From Syntrophaceae bacterium UBA6112 (lineage in GTDB: Bacteria > Desulfobacterota > Syntrophia > Syntrophales > UBA5619), in the NCBI GenBank assembly GCA_002423465.1, contig DIWG01000084.1:26456-71501 (forward strand): 45,046 bases of DNA, in the 5' to 3' direction. Positions 15,841 through 23,764 of the stretch are shown in pieces. Position 1 is the stretch's first letter. The number at the start of each line of letters is the position of its first letter. The notes under the pieces were generated by a model that made no database searches, was not told where the DNA came from, and saw only the letters and a list, made by a program, of their open reading frames with translations. Both the position numbers and the translations under genes were made by a program.

Positions 15841-16530
15841 TCAACGGAGAATAATGCGCGGGCGCCTGCCTGCCCGGTTTTTTTGAAATGCGCTAAGTTC
15901 TTTCGGGGAAAAGGATGCATCGGTAAGAAATATTTTGTCCAGAGTCTTCAGCGGAACAAAACGCTGCAGGACATACAATCGCGCCTTATTCAGCAATTCC
16001 GACATGATAGAGATGTCCTGAAAGTCAAGGAGCGAATGAACGACGGTCGTGCGAAATTCATGCTCGATTCCTGATTGGGTGATGAGTTCAATACTTTTCC
16101 GGATCTTTTCGGGTTTCACCTCGGCGCCTGCGATCTTCCCGTATTTTTCGAGGGGCCCCTTGAGATCCATGGCCAGATAGTCAATCAGACGCCCGCGGAT
16201 CAACCTTTCCAGAACACCGGGCATCGATCCGTTGGTGTCGATCTTGGCGAGATAACCCATTCTCTTGATCTCCCCAAGAAATCTCTCCAAATCCGGCTGC
16301 AGCGTCGGCTCTCCGCCGGTCACCGTTACGGCGTCAAGCTTGCTCCGCCGCTTTGCCAAAAAAGAGAGCACCTCCTCTTCGGGAAGCAGCGGCCCGTATT
16401 GCGCGGGGTCGACCAGCTCAGGGTTGTGACAGTACGGACAGCGAAAATTGCATCCCTGGGTAAATACGACCGCGCTGATCCGACCCGGATAATCGATCAG
16501 CGAGAATTTCTGCAACCCCCCGATTTTCAT
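15841..16530 (-). CDS. nrdG: Anaerobic ribonucleotide reductase activating enzyme
   Basis: Radical SAM enzyme that installs the glycyl radical on NrdD. 229 residues from ATG 16530. The 4Fe-4S motif is CNFRCPYCHNPEL, followed by VTVTGGEPTLQPDLERFL (SAM-binding) and KIDTNGSMPGVL. This is the longer, NrdG2-type activase similar in layout to PflA. The start overlaps the nrdD stop (ATGA at 16530-16527), which indicates coupling; an upstream frame extending to 16587 only overlaps nrdD. Cytoplasmic and oxygen sensitive. Confidence 0.93.
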   Translation of the reverse strand: MKIGGLQKFSLIDYPGRISAVVFTQGCNFRCPYCHNPELVDPAQYGPLLPEEEVLSFLAKRRSKLDAVTVTGGEPTLQPDLERFLGEIKRMGYLAKIDTNGSMPGVLERLIRGRLIDYLAMDLKGPLEKYGKIAGAEVKPEKIRKSIELITQSGIEHEFRTTVVHSLLDFQDISIMSELLNKARLYVLQRFVPLKTLDKIFLTDASFSPKELSAFQKNRAGRRPRIILR

Positions 16531-18623
16531 GTTTGGAACCTGTATTCTTTTCGGAGGCCGAATTCCTCCTGCTTCCCCTTGTTCCATTGCTTGACCGGAC
16601 GGAGATATCCCACCACTCGGGAGTAGACCTCACAGGCCTCCGCGCAGGTCGGGCAGCTCTCCACTTCTCCGGTCAGATACCCGTGCGACGGGCAAACGCT
16701 GAAGGTGGGGGTAAAGGTCAGGTACGGAAGGTGATATTGGTTGCAGATCTTTCGGATCAGGATTTTCACGGCCCCGGGGTCGACCATGCGCTCCCCGGCA
16801 TAGGTGTGAAACACTGTTCCTCCCGTGTATTTGGACTGGATCTCATCCTGTAAATCCAGCGCCTCAAAAACATCATCGGTATAATTCACGGGCAGTTGAG
16901 TGGAGTTGGTATAGAAGGGTTCGGGTTTTCGTGTGCCGCAATTCCCCTCGCCGGCGCAGATAATGTCCGGATATTTCTCCTTGTCGATCTTCGCAAGACG
17001 ATAAGAGGTCCCCTCGGCCGGCGTCGATTCCAGGTTGTAATTGTTTCCCGTCTCCTTCTGAAACAACACCAGGCGGCTGCGCATGAAATCCAGCACCTTT
17101 TTCGTGAATCGTTGTCCTTCCGGCGTCGTGATGTCCCGGCCGAACAAGTTCAGGCACGCCTCATTCATTCCCAGCAGACCGATCGTGGAGAAGTGGTTTT
17201 TCCAGTACTCATTGAAGCGCTGCTTTACATTTCGAAGATAGTATTTCGTATAGGGATAGAGGTTCCCGTCGGTAAATTTCTCCAGAACCTTTCTCTTGAC
17301 TTCCAGGCTCTCCTTGGCCGTGATCATCAATTTGTCAAGTTGTTCCAGAAAGGAGTCCTCCGTTTCCGTCAGATAACCGATCCGGGGCATATTGATTGTG
17401 ATCACACCGATGGAGCCGGTCAGCGGATTCGAACCAAATAGTCCACCGCCCCGTTTTTGCAGCTCCCGGTTGTCGATTCGCAGCCGGCAGCACATGCTTC
17501 TGGCGTCTTCCGGATTCATATCGGAATTGATGAAATTTGAAAAATACGGGATGCCGTATTTGGCGGTCATCTCCCAGAGGCCTGTGAATTTCGGGTTGTC
17601 CCAGTCGAAATTTTTTGTGATGCTGTAGGTGGGTATCGGAAAGGTAAAAACACGTCCCTTCGCGTCGCCGTCGGCCATAACCTCGAGAAAGGCTTTGTTG
17701 AACAGGTTGATCTCCTCCTGAAAATCCGCATAGGTCTCCTTCTGCGGCTCGCCGCCGACAATAACGTTTTTATCGGCATAATAACGGGGCACGGTGATAT
17801 CCAGCGTCACATTGGTAAACGGCGTCTGGAATCCCACCCGCGTGGGGACATTGATATTAAAAATGAATTCCTGAAGCGCCTGCCTGATCTCCGGATAGCT
17901 CAGCTTGTCGTAGCGGATGAACGGGGCAAGGAGGGTATCGAAATTGGAGAAGGCCTGTGCGCCGGCCGCTTCTCCTTGCAGGGTGTAGAAAAAATTGACC
18001 ACCTGCCCCAGGGCGCTGCGGAGATGCCTGGCCGGTTTACTCTCCACCTTGCCGGTGACGCCGCGAAACCCCTCCATCAGAAGGTCGAAAAGATCCCACC
18101 CCACACAGTAAACCGACAGCAGGCTGAGGTCATGGATATGAAAATCCCCCTCCGAATGCGCCCGGCGGATCTCCGGCGAATAGATCTCGTTGAGCCAGTA
18201 GACCTTGCTGACCTCGGAAGAGATGTAGTTGTTCAACCCCTGGAGTGAATAGTCCATGTTGCTGTTTTCGTGTATTTTCCAATCCATCTTCTTGAGATAC
18301 TGATCGACCAGATCCACCTCCATTTTATTGGTGATCTCCCGGAGACGGGCATGCTGCTCGCGATAGATGATGTAGGCCTTTGCGGTCTTGCGATACGGGG
18401 AAGAAAGAAGCACCTCTTCGACGATGTCCTGGATTTCCTCCACCGTCATGATCCGGTTGTCGAAGATCTTTTCGGCCAGATTCAGAACACGGATGGTCAG
18501 CGTTTTTGCGACCGAATGATCAAACTCGCCGGTTGCCGCGCCTGCCTTGGCGATGGCCTTGGTGATCTTCTCCGCGTTGAATTTAAGCAGACGGCCATCT
18601 CTCTTCTTGATCTTTGTATGCAT
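16527..18623 (-). CDS. nrdD: Anaerobic ribonucleoside-triphosphate reductase (class III)
   Basis: Reduces ribonucleoside triphosphates to deoxyribonucleotides without oxygen; 698 residues. An N-terminal ATP-cone (about 3-95, KKRDGRLLKFNAEKITKAIAKA) provides allosteric control. The catalytic barrel follows, with NINVPTRVGFQTPFTN and CCRLRIDN. The C-terminus has a Zn-type cysteine set (CPSHGYL then CPTCAEAC). The glycyl radical site RVVGYLRPVKQWNKGKQEEF places the radical near Gly672. GAGGAGC lies upstream of ATG 18623. It forms an operon with nrdG. Two NrdR-like boxes lie upstream. Confidence 0.97.
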   Translation of the reverse strand: MHTKIKKRDGRLLKFNAEKITKAIAKAGAATGEFDHSVAKTLTIRVLNLAEKIFDNRIMTVEEIQDIVEEVLLSSPYRKTAKAYIIYREQHARLREITNKMEVDLVDQYLKKMDWKIHENSNMDYSLQGLNNYISSEVSKVYWLNEIYSPEIRRAHSEGDFHIHDLSLLSVYCVGWDLFDLLMEGFRGVTGKVESKPARHLRSALGQVVNFFYTLQGEAAGAQAFSNFDTLLAPFIRYDKLSYPEIRQALQEFIFNINVPTRVGFQTPFTNVTLDITVPRYYADKNVIVGGEPQKETYADFQEEINLFNKAFLEVMADGDAKGRVFTFPIPTYSITKNFDWDNPKFTGLWEMTAKYGIPYFSNFINSDMNPEDARSMCCRLRIDNRELQKRGGGLFGSNPLTGSIGVITINMPRIGYLTETEDSFLEQLDKLMITAKESLEVKRKVLEKFTDGNLYPYTKYYLRNVKQRFNEYWKNHFSTIGLLGMNEACLNLFGRDITTPEGQRFTKKVLDFMRSRLVLFQKETGNNYNLESTPAEGTSYRLAKIDKEKYPDIICAGEGNCGTRKPEPFYTNSTQLPVNYTDDVFEALDLQDEIQSKYTGGTVFHTYAGERMVDPGAVKILIRKICNQYHLPYLTFTPTFSVCPSHGYLTGEVESCPTCAEACEVYSRVVGYLRPVKQWNKGKQEEFGLRKEYRFQT

Positions 18624-18675
18624 GGAATGCTCCTCTTCCCTGAGATGTTTAAGAAAATTTATAAATGGTCTATAA

Positions 18676-18691
18676 TCACAATATATTGCGG
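18676..18691. promoter_or_regulatory. NrdR box 1 upstream of nrdD
   Basis: TCACAATATATTGCGG matches the NrdR consensus ACACWATATATWGTGT at about 13 of 16 positions. It is nearly palindromic around the AT core. NrdR is the nucleotide-sensing repressor of ribonucleotide reductase genes. Confidence 0.7.
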
Positions 18692-18706
18692 TTGGGTATT
18701 TGAATA

Positions 18707-18722
18707 CTACTATATATTGATA
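18707..18722. promoter_or_regulatory. NrdR box 2 upstream of nrdD
   Basis: CTACTATATATTGATA keeps the core CTATATATTG of the NrdR consensus, about 11 of 16 positions. Its centre is exactly 31 bp from that of box 1, three helical turns, which is the usual tandem NrdR spacing. The pair is more convincing than either site alone. Confidence 0.68.
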
Positions 18723-18867
18723 TGGTCAAGCGGAATTTCTCGAAATAATCGATGCGAATCCACCGGCTGCTTTAACTTCCCCGCAACGCTTGCCTTTCGG
18801 ACATTGGAACGGTATATTCAGATCATCCATTAATGAAATTCATTTCCCGGGAGGAATGCCGCACACC

Positions 18868-19533
18868 ATGAATGTCGATCAACTGAAGCGGATCCGTTTC
18901 AAAGGGTTCATGGCCGAAGACGAAGCCATGCGCCTGTACGAACTGTCACGGGAGGCTTCCCGATTCGGTCCCTGCCTTGAGATCGGCAGCTACTGCGGCG
19001 GCTCTGCCGCTTATCTGGGTTTCGGATGCAGGGAAGCCGGGGGGGTGCTCTTTTCGATTGATCATCACGAAGGTTCGGAAGAGCAGCAGCCGGGTCAGGA
19101 ATATTTCGACTCCGATCTTTTAGACCCGGCAACGGGGCAAATCGACACGCTGCCGACGTTCAGGAAGACGATCCGCGAGCTGGGACTCGGGGATACGGTC
19201 ATCCCGATCATCTCCCGTTCCGTGGTTGTCGCCCGTTTCTGGACCACGCCGCTCAGTCTGATTTTCATCGACGGCGGCCACACCTTCGAGGCGGCCTTCA
19301 ACGATTACAACGTCTGGGTTTCTCATCTTCTCCCGGGCGGCTATCTGCTCATCCACGACATTTTTCCTGATCCGGCGCAAGGAGGCCAGGCGCCCCGATG
19401 CATCTACCGCATGGCTTTCGATTCCGGTCTCTTCGAAGAGTTGCCCATGACCCGCACGCTTGGCGTTTTGCGGAGGGCGTCGGCAGGTGCGCCGACCGAC
19501 TGTTCAAAGATGCGCTGGGCTGAACACCACTGA
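18868..19533 (+). CDS. Class I SAM-dependent methyltransferase (Methyltransf_24 type)
   Basis: Predicted methyltransferase of 221 residues. The SAM-binding motif I is CLEIGSYCGGSAAYL. A second acidic motif follows in LFSIDHHEGSEE, and the SLIFIDGGHTFEAAFNDYNVW...PGGYLLIHDIFPD segment is typical of the cephalosporin-hydroxylase/Methyltransf_24 group. The substrate is unknown; neighbours suggest a glycan or lipid intermediate. ATG 18868 is preferred because GGGAGGA lies about 12 bases upstream, whereas the ATG at 18856 is immediately next to that tract. The 3' end overlaps the convergent radical SAM gene by 30 bases. It is divergent from nrdD. Confidence 0.8.
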   Translation: MNVDQLKRIRFKGFMAEDEAMRLYELSREASRFGPCLEIGSYCGGSAAYLGFGCREAGGVLFSIDHHEGSEEQQPGQEYFDSDLLDPATGQIDTLPTFRKTIRELGLGDTVIPIISRSVVVARFWTTPLSLIFIDGGHTFEAAFNDYNVWVSHLLPGGYLLIHDIFPDPAQGGQAPRCIYRMAFDSGLFEELPMTRTLGVLRRASAGAPTDCSKMRWAEHH

Positions 19534-21147
19534 TTCCGTTTTGATCGGCATTTGTTCGATGCGGTTGTTGCGAGTCCAGTGCCAACGACATTCCCCACCG
19601 GTAATTGCCGGGCGAATGTAACCCTTTTCCACGAATACCCGGATCGCCCTGCGGAGAAGCCCTCCTTCGACACCGGTCGCTTCCCCAATCCGCCGACACA
19701 GCTCTTCCTGAAGAAGGTCCGAATGTTCGACAGGGACAGGATCCGACATTGACATTGAACCGTATTTTTCGATCAGGTCTTCCGAAAGCAAACGATAGAC
19801 CAGCTTCATTCGGAAATGACCTTCAACCTGCATGTCGATTTCCGGTGTGTTTGTCCGGTCATGATATCCCTGCACCATCTCCTCCCAAACCTTGGAGATC
19901 ACGGATTCAAAATCGGCCACAAATCGGTTCATCTGCTCCGGGGAGAGGGCTGAGGTCCGGACAATGGCGCTGTTGGCGTCATAGCGGGTCCAGTCATCGG
20001 TCATGATTTCCAGATCGTAGTTCCCGACCTCTTCGCGGACCGTCGTCCCGGGGAAGGGGGCCAGGAAATGATATCCGTAAAGTGAACCGAGGCTTGCGGC
20101 AAATTCTCCCGTTTCCCGGAGCGTCTCCTTCGTCTCGCCCGGAAGGCCGACGATGAATGAGGTGTGGGCGATGATTCCCGCCTCGCGGCAGAGGGATACC
20201 GCGTGCCTGACCTGATCGAGCGTGATTCCTTTCCGGATCCGCTTCAGCATTTCCGGATTTCCCGTCTCTACGCCGAAACTGATGCTGTCGCAGCCCGCCT
20301 TGCGCATCAGCTTCAGGGTTTCCAAATCGACGGTATTGACCCGGGCGAAAGCGCTCCACCCGAACCGGAGTCCGCGACGCAGGATTTCGTCGCAGACCTC
20401 CTTCACCTTCCCCCGGCTGGAGACAAACAGATCGTCTGCAACGTTGATTCGGTCGATACCGTAGGCAAGGATCTCCTCGATCTCATCAACGACATGAAAG
20501 GGATTTCTGAGACGAACCCGATTCCCGACCATTCGCCTCCCGAGGCAAAAAATGCAGGAATATGGACAGCCGCGGGAAGTGATGATGCTGACCGGGTAAC
20601 CGAGGGCCTGATAGCGCGACATCGGGAGAAGATGGCGCGCAGGAAGGGGTATCGTATCCAGATCTTCGATGAAAGGGCGTTGGCCGGTCACAATGATTTG
20701 CCCATCACGGCGGAAAACCAACCCTTTAATCTTTTCCCATTTTTCGGAATTGAACTGTTCGGCCATCAGTTCGGCAATGGTTGCCTCCCCTTCCCCAACG
20801 ATAATCAGATCGATTCCGGCATAATCCTTCAGCGTTCTTTCGGCGGCAAACGAGACATGAGGGCCTCCCATCAGGGTGATCAATGAGGGCCGATGCCGTT
20901 TGGCGGTACAGACGATCTCCGCGGCGTCGGGGAAATTCAACGTTACGGAGGTTGCTCCGAGGAGATCGGGCTGAAATGCGTCGATCTGAGCCCGGAGTTT
21001 ATCCGGGGTGTACCCGCTGACGATATAATCGAATATTCGAACCTTCGCACCTGCCGCTTCAAAGGCGGCGGCGACATAGGTTACGCCGAGCGGGGGCGCG
21101 GGGGCCTCTTCCAGCGGATAGGGCGGTGCGACAATGGCAACTCTCAT
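19504..21147 (-). CDS. B12-binding-domain radical SAM protein
   Basis: 547 residues, class B radical SAM architecture. The N-terminal cobalamin-binding Rossmann-like domain covers about 1-140 (VAIVAPPYPLEEAPAPPLGVTYVAAAFE..., LMGGPHVS, IIVGEGE). The radical SAM barrel has CPYSCIFC, then CDSISFGVETGNPEMLKRIRKGI and FIVGLPGET. The C-terminal 150 residues end in a winged-helix-like segment (LLRRAIRVFVEKGYIRP). Family members methylate or rearrange unreactive carbons; the substrate cannot be named. No DxHD base-off motif is visible, as is common in this class. ATG 21147 with CGGAGAA upstream is chosen. It is last in a five-gene operon, 72 bases after the acyltransferase. Confidence 0.88.
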   Translation of the reverse strand: MRVAIVAPPYPLEEAPAPPLGVTYVAAAFEAAGAKVRIFDYIVSGYTPDKLRAQIDAFQPDLLGATSVTLNFPDAAEIVCTAKRHRPSLITLMGGPHVSFAAERTLKDYAGIDLIIVGEGEATIAELMAEQFNSEKWEKIKGLVFRRDGQIIVTGQRPFIEDLDTIPLPARHLLPMSRYQALGYPVSIITSRGCPYSCIFCLGRRMVGNRVRLRNPFHVVDEIEEILAYGIDRINVADDLFVSSRGKVKEVCDEILRRGLRFGWSAFARVNTVDLETLKLMRKAGCDSISFGVETGNPEMLKRIRKGITLDQVRHAVSLCREAGIIAHTSFIVGLPGETKETLRETGEFAASLGSLYGYHFLAPFPGTTVREEVGNYDLEIMTDDWTRYDANSAIVRTSALSPEQMNRFVADFESVISKVWEEMVQGYHDRTNTPEIDMQVEGHFRMKLVYRLLSEDLIEKYGSMSMSDPVPVEHSDLLQEELCRRIGEATGVEGGLLRRAIRVFVEKGYIRPAITGGECRWHWTRNNRIEQMPIKTESVVFSPAHL

Positions 21148-21219
21148 CAAAAATTCTCCGATGGTTCTTTATTGCAAACCGAGTGGCAAAACAGGGTTCA
21201 AAACGGGGTTCCGAGCCGT

Positions 21220-21942
21220 TTAATCCCCCTTTCGGGGAAGGATTACAGAACGCAGCCATCCCGGAAAGGTGTTGTTTTTCATGAAATGACGGTCGATCTC
21301 GTCAAATTGGGCGGCAAGCGCCCCGGGATCGGCCAGCCAGTCGGCGCGCGTCCTGAAGGGTTTGTCGGCGTCGAGATGCTTTACGACCGCGGCCGGATTT
21401 CCAACGGCGACTGAATTGGCGGGAATGTCTCGAACCACCACGGAACCGGCGCCGATGATGCTGTTTTGGCCGATCCGCACCCCTTTGCAAATAATGGCAC
21501 TGTCTCCGATCCAGACGTTATTTTCAATCTTGACCGGAACCGTCTGTCCGATCGGCAGGCTTCGGTCGTAAACGCCGTGCCAATCCGAATCGGTCACGAA
21601 AGCCCCGTGGGCCAACATACAGCCCTCCCCGATTACGATCTCGGTCGCGGCGCTGATCCGGATGCCGGGGCAAAGGAGAGAGAAGCTTCCGATCTCAATC
21701 CTCCCCTCACCCCCCAGAGCGGACCAGACGGTCAGCCGGACTTTCCGGTCCGGTGTGGCGATTACAGTTGCATAGTCCCCCAAAGAAACGGGCCCGCCGA
21801 AAATCTCAACATGCCAGGGTTTCATGAAGGTGCATCCCCGACCGAGACATTCAAAATGGGGGCGGAGAAAATGGTTCGCATACCACTTCTGAAAACGGAG
21901 ATCGAGGCGTTTGAGGATATGGGGACGGTGATCTCTGCGCAC
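21220..21942 (-). CDS. Left-handed beta-helix (hexapeptide) acyltransferase
   Basis: About 240 residues. The hexapeptide-repeat helix is seen in VSLGDYATVIATPD, IEIGSFSLLCPGIRISAATEIVIGEG and VKIENNVWIGDSAIICKGVRIGQNSIIGAGSVVVRDIPANSVAVGNPAAVVK (residues spread over the C-terminal two thirds). A SDWHG loop probably carries the catalytic histidine of the acetyltransferase family. It likely O-acetylates a sugar or lipid. The start is uncertain: GTG 21942 has CGAGG at 9 bases; TTG 21951 overlaps the stop of the upstream gene; the frame further upstream lies inside that gene. It belongs to the five-gene glycan-type operon. Confidence 0.82.
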   Translation of the reverse strand: MRRDHRPHILKRLDLRFQKWYANHFLRPHFECLGRGCTFMKPWHVEIFGGPVSLGDYATVIATPDRKVRLTVWSALGGEGRIEIGSFSLLCPGIRISAATEIVIGEGCMLAHGAFVTDSDWHGVYDRSLPIGQTVPVKIENNVWIGDSAIICKGVRIGQNSIIGAGSVVVRDIPANSVAVGNPAAVVKHLDADKPFRTRADWLADPGALAAQFDEIDRHFMKNNTFPGWLRSVILPRKGD

Positions 21943-21947
21943 GGGAA

Positions 21948-23057
21948 TCAACCTCGACCGGTGAAGAGGGTGTGCTGGTTTCGGCGATCGGCCGCATCGG
22001 GGAATACCCCTTCGGATATCCCGGGAAATCCATTCCTGTTCCAATAACGATGTTTGAAAAGACAGCAACCCGGTGTGATCTCATGCAGGGCGTCGTGGGC
22101 GAGAAGGATTGCCGCAGCCGTCCAGGAGGTTCTCTCCTCCGGCCAGATCACCCCGTCCGGAAATGTCACCCCCATCCAGTAAGCCCCGTCATCATATCTT
22201 TTGTCGCAAATCCAGTTGAAAACGATGAGCGCCCTTTCGCGATCTTCCATCGCCGCCAGTGCGAGGACGAGTTCGGCGGCCTCCGCTGTCGTAACCCACG
22301 GCCGATCGCAGACGCACCTCACCCCCCACTCGGGAACGACAAACTTTTCCCAGGAGCGATCGATGCGTTTGCGGGCATCGGCGCCGGTTACGGCTCCGCA
22401 GAGTACGGGGTAGTACCAGTCCATCGAATAGCGTGCCTTCATCATATTGAACAGACCGGGGCGCCGATGAATAGCCTCTCCCAATTTTACCACAGCCGAA
22501 TCCCAGTCCGAACGCCTTTTCCCAAGGAGGGAGGCAACCGCAAGGGCGCACTTGAGGCTCATATAGACCGAGCTGGAGCCGGTCAAAAGGGCCATCCGAT
22601 CGACGATGCCTTCACTGTTCCTGGCCCAGGCGATTTCTCCGGTATCCGCCTGGAGTCCGACGGCGTAATCGATCCCCGCCTCCAGTGTCGGCCATAAACG
22701 CCTGAGGAATCGAAGCTCCCGCGTGATCAGGAAATGATGGTAAACCCCGACGGCGATGTAAGAGGAGAGGTTGCTGTCTCGCGTCTTGTCTTCCGGAATG
22801 CCGTCCCGGGTAGCCGACCACCAGCTTCCATCGGAAAGCTGTGTCGTCGCCATCCAGAGATAAGCCATCTCGGCTTCCCGGAGGCGTCCGGCAATGCTGA
22901 GTCCCATCGCGCTTTCCACATGATCCCAGGGATCGGTCTTGCCGCCGGATGACCAGGGGATTTCGCCATTCGGTCTCTGCAGACCGACAATAAAATTACC
23001 GATTAAATCGATATCGACCGGGGACTGGGCAAGGCCTTGCGAAAGTGGAAGTTCCAT
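21948..23057 (-). CDS. Alpha/alpha-toroid protein (prenyltransferase/squalene-cyclase or glycosidase-like)
   Basis: 369 residues, rich in Trp. It shows repeated helical hairpin motifs such as GLQRPNGEIPWSSGGKTDPWDHVES, WMATTQLSDGSWW (a QW-like motif), GLQADTGEIAWARN and EWGVRCVCDRPWVTTAEAAELVLAL. This is the pattern of an (alpha/alpha)6 toroid. I see no DXDD cyclase motif, so terpene cyclase activity is unlikely; a sugar-acting or structural role fits better with the glycosyltransferase neighbour. No signal peptide is seen. ATG 23057 has AAAGGATA upstream and its TGATG overlaps the methyltransferase stop; an upstream frame to 23162 was rejected for that reason. Confidence 0.65.
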   Translation of the reverse strand: MELPLSQGLAQSPVDIDLIGNFIVGLQRPNGEIPWSSGGKTDPWDHVESAMGLSIAGRLREAEMAYLWMATTQLSDGSWWSATRDGIPEDKTRDSNLSSYIAVGVYHHFLITRELRFLRRLWPTLEAGIDYAVGLQADTGEIAWARNSEGIVDRMALLTGSSSVYMSLKCALAVASLLGKRRSDWDSAVVKLGEAIHRRPGLFNMMKARYSMDWYYPVLCGAVTGADARKRIDRSWEKFVVPEWGVRCVCDRPWVTTAEAAELVLALAAMEDRERALIVFNWICDKRYDDGAYWMGVTFPDGVIWPEERTSWTAAAILLAHDALHEITPGCCLFKHRYWNRNGFPGISEGVFPDAADRRNQHTLFTGRG

Positions 23058-23764
23058 CAGCGGTATCCTTTTTTCAGATAGAAAATAATGCTCTTGCCGA
23101 TCAGCGGATTCAAAATCCGATCCATCAGGGCCGTCAGGAGGGGACGCCGCATGATCTCCCATTCGAGAAACTTTCGGTACGCCCGGACCAGTGGAAAGGT
23201 TTCATTCTTGTGTCCCACCAGACATTTTAGCCACCAATAGGGGGCATGGAGACCATGACGGTAGCGGATCCGTCGGCACTGTACGCCCGCCGCCTCGAGA
23301 AGGCTTTGTAATTCCTTTTTCTTATAGATCCGGATGTGGCCTCCGGGTTCCTGGTGATAGGCCCGGGAAATGGCCCAGCAGATCCTCTCCGGCCCATAGC
23401 GGGGCACGGTAACGACAAGATCCCCCCCCGGCTTGAGGACGCGCACCAACTCCCGGACGGCGGCCCGGTTGTCCTCGATATGCTCCAGAACTTCCGAACA
23501 GACCACGATGTCGAAACTCCCGTCGGTGAAGGGCAGCTTCGTGACATCGGCCTGGGCCACAACCCATCGTCCCGACGTTTCCCCGGCCATGAGGTTCAGA
23601 TACCCTCGCGCCTTGCAGAGGTCATCCCATTTCAGATCCACCCCGGCGACGTCGACGCCCGACGTCCGAAAGGACTCGCATAGATGCCTTCCGCCCCCGC
23701 ATCCGGCGTCGAGGACCCGCGTCCCGGCCTTGAGCGAAAGCCGGCTAAAGTCGACCGTGAGCAT
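23057..23764 (-). CDS. Class I SAM-dependent methyltransferase (Methyltransf_11 type)
   Basis: 235 residues. Motif I VLDAGCGGGRHLCE, acidic residue in VAGVDLKWDDL, motif FTDGSFDIVVCSEVLEHIEDN and LKPGGDLVVTVPRYGPE are standard. A C-terminal extension (VRAYRKFLEWEIMRRPLLTALMDRILNPLIGKSIIFYLKK) is hydrophobic and basic and may sit on the membrane. ATG 23764 has GGGAGGCGATGG upstream and overlaps the glycosyltransferase gene by 20 bases, so it is coupled. The substrate is probably a lipid-linked sugar or polyprenyl intermediate; that is inference from neighbours. Confidence 0.85.
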   Translation of the reverse strand: MLTVDFSRLSLKAGTRVLDAGCGGGRHLCESFRTSGVDVAGVDLKWDDLCKARGYLNLMAGETSGRWVVAQADVTKLPFTDGSFDIVVCSEVLEHIEDNRAAVRELVRVLKPGGDLVVTVPRYGPERICWAISRAYHQEPGGHIRIYKKKELQSLLEAAGVQCRRIRYRHGLHAPYWWLKCLVGHKNETFPLVRAYRKFLEWEIMRRPLLTALMDRILNPLIGKSIIFYLKKGYR

